Of a DNA stretch of 64,000 nucleotides, positions 61,040-64,000 are shown in pieces. The position numbers and the translations under genes were made by a program. Under the pieces are notes generated by a model. It did not search any database, was not told the origin of the DNA, and saw only the letters and a list, made by a program, of their open reading frames with translations. This DNA comes from Arthrobacter sp. NicSoilB8. Lineage in GTDB: Bacteria; Actinomycetota; Actinomycetes; Actinomycetales; Micrococcaceae. The stretch spans positions 62,001-126,000 of the forward strand of contig NZ_AP024656.1 of assembly GCF_019977355.1 (NCBI RefSeq), in the 5' to 3' direction. Every line of letters begins with the position of its first letter. Position 1 is the first letter of the stretch.

Positions 61040-61377
61040 GTCCATCTTTCCAAAGCTGTACCTGCTGACCGATCAGGCCGGTCCACTCTTGATCCGTGCC
61101 GTTACTCAATTGCTGTCTCCCTTTGTGTTCGGGTGCGTCTTTGTGGTGAGGGTGAATCCACGTTCAATTCTGTTTTGGTTCCGGTGAAGCGAGCGGGTCG
61201 TCGGGGTCGTCAGCTGAAGATTCCTGCCTCGGGTGATGGATCCAGCCCAAGGAGTTTCAGCTCGGCGGCGGCACCCACCGGAAGGGCACGATCGGCGAAG
61301 GGGGCTCACTGTCCGGATGCCCTGACGGTCGGCGACGGCGTCCCGCTCCCAGTGGCGAGCCGCCGCCGTTTCTTGCC
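61040..61377. other. Interval after the IS3 element without a gene
   Basis: Only short shadow-like frames are seen. Nothing recognisable. Confidence 0.4.
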
Positions 61378-61542
61378 TGGATCCGATTGGCCGCCGCTAT
61401 TGAGTCGGGTGATCCCGACCTTGCCGCGGCCGAAGCCCAGAGGCACGTCCGCTCCTATCGGGCCATGACTATGGAAAACCTCTTCGGGGAGACCGGCACT
61501 GGTTCGAATGGAATTCGCCCAGAGGACATCAGCCGCAGATAG
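61378..61542 (+). pseudogene. C-terminal fragment of a GntR/FCD regulator
   Basis: The frame reads LAAAIESGDPDLAAAEAQRHVRS then YRAMTMENLFGET and a stop, the usual last helices of FCD-domain regulators. No start or DNA-binding part is present. It is a different protein from the GntR gene at 61713. Confidence 0.5.
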
Positions 61543-61712
61543 CGGCGAGGTCCGTGGGGCTGGGACATGCCGGCATCCAGGGCAGACCAGATTGGTCCAT
61601 GCAGCGCACCATGCTCTCCCCCAGGTACGCCAAACACTGGGACGAGCTCCTGCTCGTTTAGGCGTAGCATGCTTGAACCTCACGTAGAGATGGCATGGCT
61701 CCCGTCCGGGGT

Positions 61713-62414
61713 TTAGGGGTCCAGCGTCTGGGCCAACGCTGCCAGCACGGGCTCGCGGCGGAGTTCGATGTGGGAGTGGGCGAGCGAACAGGCCAGGTCC
61801 GGCTTGCCGGCGAGGATGGCGTTGCACAGTTCCATGTGGTCGTCGCGCTGGAGCTCGTTGCTGCGGTTTTGGGCCAGCCCGAAGATCCACTGCATGCGGC
61901 CGAAGAGCGGTTTGACCGATTCTATGAGCAGGCGGTTGCCTGAGAGCCGCACGATTTCGGCGTGGAATTCCGCGCTAGGACGCACGACGTCGTCGCTCCG
62001 TCCGCCGTCGATCGCGTCCCGGGTCCCTTCCAGGAGTTCCTGCAGCCGCCCGGTGGGCTGGCCTGCCGCAACGCGGGTGGCCGCTTTGCGGGCGGCGAAG
62101 GTCTCCAGGCACAGCCGCACATCGAAGAGTTCGTTGACATCGGTAACGGTCAGCCTGCGCACCACGGCTCCCCTGTAGGGGAACGTTTTCACAAAACCGT
62201 CCTGTTCGAGGCGCTGGATGGCCTCCCGGACGGGGGTTCTCGAGACGTTGTAGAGCTCGGACAGTTCACGTTCGCGCAGCCTGCTCCCCTGCCCGTATTT
62301 TCCAGCCACGATCCCCTCGAGAACCAGCTGGTAGACGTGCTCGGCCCGCACTTCGTCGTCGCGGCCGTTCGGCGTCTCAGGCATCGGCTTGACCACTCTT
62401 CCACTCTCCTTCAT
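61713..62414 (-). CDS. GntR-family regulator with FCD domain
   Basis: The 233-residue protein has the GntR winged helix at about residues 15-80 (YQLVLEGIVAGKYGQGSRLRERELSELYNVSRTPVREAIQRLEQDGFVKTFPYRGAVV) and an FCD domain (VNELFDVRLCLETFAARKAA; metal ligands in AEFHAEIVRLSGNR and DDHMELCNAILAG). ATG 62414 has GGAGG about nine bases upstream; ATG 62384 is an alternative. It is divergent from, and has cut into, a MarR tail fragment. It may control the NCS2 permease or a lost neighbour. Confidence 0.9.
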   Translation of the reverse strand: MKESGRVVKPMPETPNGRDDEVRAEHVYQLVLEGIVAGKYGQGSRLRERELSELYNVSRTPVREAIQRLEQDGFVKTFPYRGAVVRRLTVTDVNELFDVRLCLETFAARKAATRVAAGQPTGRLQELLEGTRDAIDGGRSDDVVRPSAEFHAEIVRLSGNRLLIESVKPLFGRMQWIFGLAQNRSNELQRDDHMELCNAILAGKPDLACSLAHSHIELRREPVLAALAQTLDP

Positions 62415-62436
62415 GCCTTCCGCCTCCGGAGCCGGA

Positions 62437-62610
62437 GTCACTCGCAAGGTCGGCGACGTCCGGCGCGAGCGCGTGCTCGAACTGTCCGAGCCAGGCCGGC
62501 GGATCCTCAACGCGGCGATCCCGCTCTGGGAGGGCGCGCAGGCGCAGATCAAAACCCAACTAGGCGTCGACGGCGCCCGCGTCTTCCGCGAGACCCTTCG
62601 GGCGGTCTAG
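62437..62610 (+). pseudogene. C-terminal tail of a MarR-family regulator
   Basis: The frame reads VTRKVGDVRRERVLELSEPG (wing), ILNAAIPLWEGAQAQIKTQL and VDGARVFRETLRAV before a stop, like the end of the MarR at 28039. The DNA-binding helices are missing. It lies tail to tail with the permease, the same arrangement as at 10830. Confidence 0.7.
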
Positions 62611-63136
62611 CGGCGGGCTCCTCCCCCACCCTACGCCGTGCGCGGCACTGGCTCTCGCAAACGGGGCGAGGCGGCCTTGACCTGGATGCCCCGTGCCCGG
62701 AACCCATTACCTCGGAGAGTCAACCAAACCCTGGGCGGTCTCCTTAGCTTGCCGCTTGTCGATACTTGCCAACAGCTGTACCGGAGCAATCACTCGGCAC
62801 AGATGATAGCCGCCTATCACCACGATGGTTCCGAGTGATATTCCGCTCAGGGAGAATGAGTCGCTGAAATTCACGCTAGTGTTGCCGATTCCAATGATGA
62901 CGCCCGCTGACACCGGCACCATATTGATCAGATTGCCGAAGTCAACGCCGCTTTCCTTCCAGATCTGGGCGCCAAGTAGGCCGATCATGCCGTAGAGGAT
63001 GACTGTGCTGCCGGCGAGGACACCGCCAGGCATGGCCGCGAACAGCGCGCCAAACTTGGGGGAAAATCCAAAAAGGACCGCTATGCCGGCGGCAACGTAG
63101 TAGGTGGCGGAGGAGAAGACGCGGGTGGCGGCCATG
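62555..63136 (-). repeat. Inverted repeat copy 2: permease 3' end plus MarR tail
   Basis: Partner of 10336-10920. The stretch 62600-63136 is practically identical in reverse complement; beyond 63136 the permease genes differ at many third positions and some residues. Confidence 0.8.
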
Positions 63137-64000
63137 ATGCCGATATTTTCCCCATATGTGCAGACAGGAGAGCCACCCACCGAACTGGCAACAACTGTGC
63201 CGAGGCCAACGGCTATGACTGAGCGGCCGATCATCGGGTCAAGGTCCTCGCCCGTGGTCTCCGCGATGGCCTTGACATGGCCAACCGTCCCGGCAGTCAT
63301 GGCGACCACTGCCGGCAGGATAATCAGGATCGCTGCGATGGAAAAACTCGGCGCGTGCCACCCGGCGATCTCCTTGCCGTCCGCGCCCATCATCGTCGAC
63401 ATCGGAAGCCCGATCCAATCAGCATCCTGCACCTGCTGCCAGTTGACCCGCAAATGGGTGGTGATTTGACCGACGCCAGCGTCGAACGAAGTGATCGGGC
63501 CCGCCGTCACATCCAAGACCCAGGATAGAACGTAGCCAAAGACCAGGCCGAGAAAGATCGAGATCCGGCCCAGGAAGCCACGCAGCCCGACCGCACAGCA
63601 GATCGTGAAGAGCATCACGAACAGCGCGACCCACTGGTCCTGCGGCCAATAGGTGTCGGCCACCACTGGCGCGAGATTGAAGCCGATCATCATCAAGATG
63701 GCACCGGTCACGACCGGCGGCAGGACTTTGTTGATCACCCGGGATCCGGCAAAGTGGATCAGGACCCCCAGAAGGACCAGCACGACACCGGCGACCAGGA
63801 TGGCCCCGGTGACCTCGGCCGAGCCGGCACCGGGCTGGGAACGCACCACGACTACCGCACCAACAAAGGCGCCGCTGGTGCCAAGGTAGGCGGGCACCCG
63901 ACCTTTCACAACGAGCAGGAACATGATGGTCGTGATACCACTCATCATGACCGCGAGCCGCGCGTCCAGCCCCATGAGCAGCGGAACGACAAAAGTTGGG
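62707..64000 (-). CDS. NCS2-family nucleobase permease, second copy (5' end beyond window)
   Basis: The visible frame covers about 431 residues and continues upstream of base 64000 (PTFVVPLLMGLDARLAVMM at the edge). Helices and motifs match the copy at 9341-10765: GTSGAFVGAVVV, TAGTVGHVKAIAETTGEDLDP and GGSPVCTYGENIG. In this copy the TM8 motif reads TAGTV rather than TAETV, so the acidic residue that contacts nucleobases in NCS2 carriers appears replaced by Gly, which could change or abolish transport. The 3' half is nearly identical to copy 1. The neighbour is a GntR regulator about 290 bp away. Confidence 0.9.
   Translation of the reverse strand, partial: PTFVVPLLMGLDARLAVMMSGITTIMFLLVVKGRVPAYLGTSGAFVGAVVVVRSQPGAGSAEVTGAILVAGVVLVLLGVLIHFAGSRVINKVLPPVVTGAILMMIGFNLAPVVADTYWPQDQWVALFVMLFTICCAVGLRGFLGRISIFLGLVFGYVLSWVLDVTAGPITSFDAGVGQITTHLRVNWQQVQDADWIGLPMSTMMGADGKEIAGWHAPSFSIAAILIILPAVVAMTAGTVGHVKAIAETTGEDLDPMIGRSVIAVGLGTVVASSVGGSPVCTYGENIGIMAATRVFSSATYYVAAGIAVLFGFSPKFGALFAAMPGGVLAGSTVILYGMIGLLGAQIWKESGVDFGNLINMVPVSAGVIIGIGNTSVNFSDSFSLSGISLGTIVVIGGYHLCRVIAPVQLLASIDKRQAKETAQGLVDSPR

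Overview
The window looks like accessory DNA (an island or large plasmid) of a high-GC Gram-positive actinobacterium, most likely Arthrobacter/Paenarthrobacter (Micrococcaceae). This is inferred from the GC-rich codon use, the actinobacterial style of GcvT/GcvH, HemB and HemQ, and the families present (CGNR zinc-finger, HxlR, pRiA4b ORF-3-like). No rRNA, tRNA, CRISPR array, replication gene or conjugation gene was recognised.

1-10.8 kb: a glycine-cleavage operon reads leftwards behind a tandem glycine riboswitch (gcvP collapsed to its two ends, gcvT, start of gcvH). Diverging from it is a catabolic cluster: a signal-less sugar-binding-type protein, a cytosine-deaminase-like amidohydrolase, a threonine-aldolase-like lyase, a dihydropyrimidinase/hydantoinase, an M20 N-carbamoyl amino acid/allantoate amidohydrolase, and an NCS2 permease. 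Read as a pathway: deaminate a cyclic amidine, open the ring, remove the carbamoyl group, cleave the hydroxy-amino acid to glycine, and oxidise the glycine. Three copies of TGCAnTTTTTGCA precede the cluster. The same motif precedes both copies of an IclR regulator (13.3 and 57.5 kb), so this regulator is the likely controller.

10.8-16.8 kb: an IS481 relic, a CGNR regulator divergent from a 47-residue Cys/His-rich miniprotein, the first IclR copy, and a DsbA/FrnE-HxlR divergent pair between two diverged direct repeats. 16.9-34.6 kb: a second catabolic region with a PanE-like reductase, two MFS transporters, two alpha/beta hydrolases (one fused to a SnoaL domain), a free SnoaL protein, a tautomerase, a BKACE enzyme, an acyl-CoA ligase, a flavin reductase, a two-domain rhodanese, hemB, hemQ and a MarR regulator. 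An 18-bp palindrome close to TAGGAGCATATGCTCCTA occurs before marR, the SnoaL gene and the tautomerase gene, which outlines a MarR regulon. The substrate is unknown.

35-47 kb: a patchwork of small modules and wrecks. It holds an isochorismatase with a nonsense codon behind a copy of the HxlR promoter, three consecutive hairpins, pRiA4b-like genes, a Phd/ParE toxin-antitoxin pair, an HNH-like gene broken by a 10-bp tandem repeat, a deletion-fused remnant of a Gabija-like defence pair, and a STAND-like ATPase. 47-55 kb: nested IS debris (IS21, IS110, IS3, IS30). 55-64 kb: the second IclR copy, an NlpC/P60 fragment, a HAD/lactate-dehydrogenase chimera, one apparently intact IS3-family element with 3-bp target duplications, a GntR regulator, and a second NCS2 permease running off the end.

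The permease and IclR genes recur in inverted orientation at both ends of the window. The IclR copies form 807-bp inverted repeats about 42.6 kb apart, so the interior could invert by homologous recombination.
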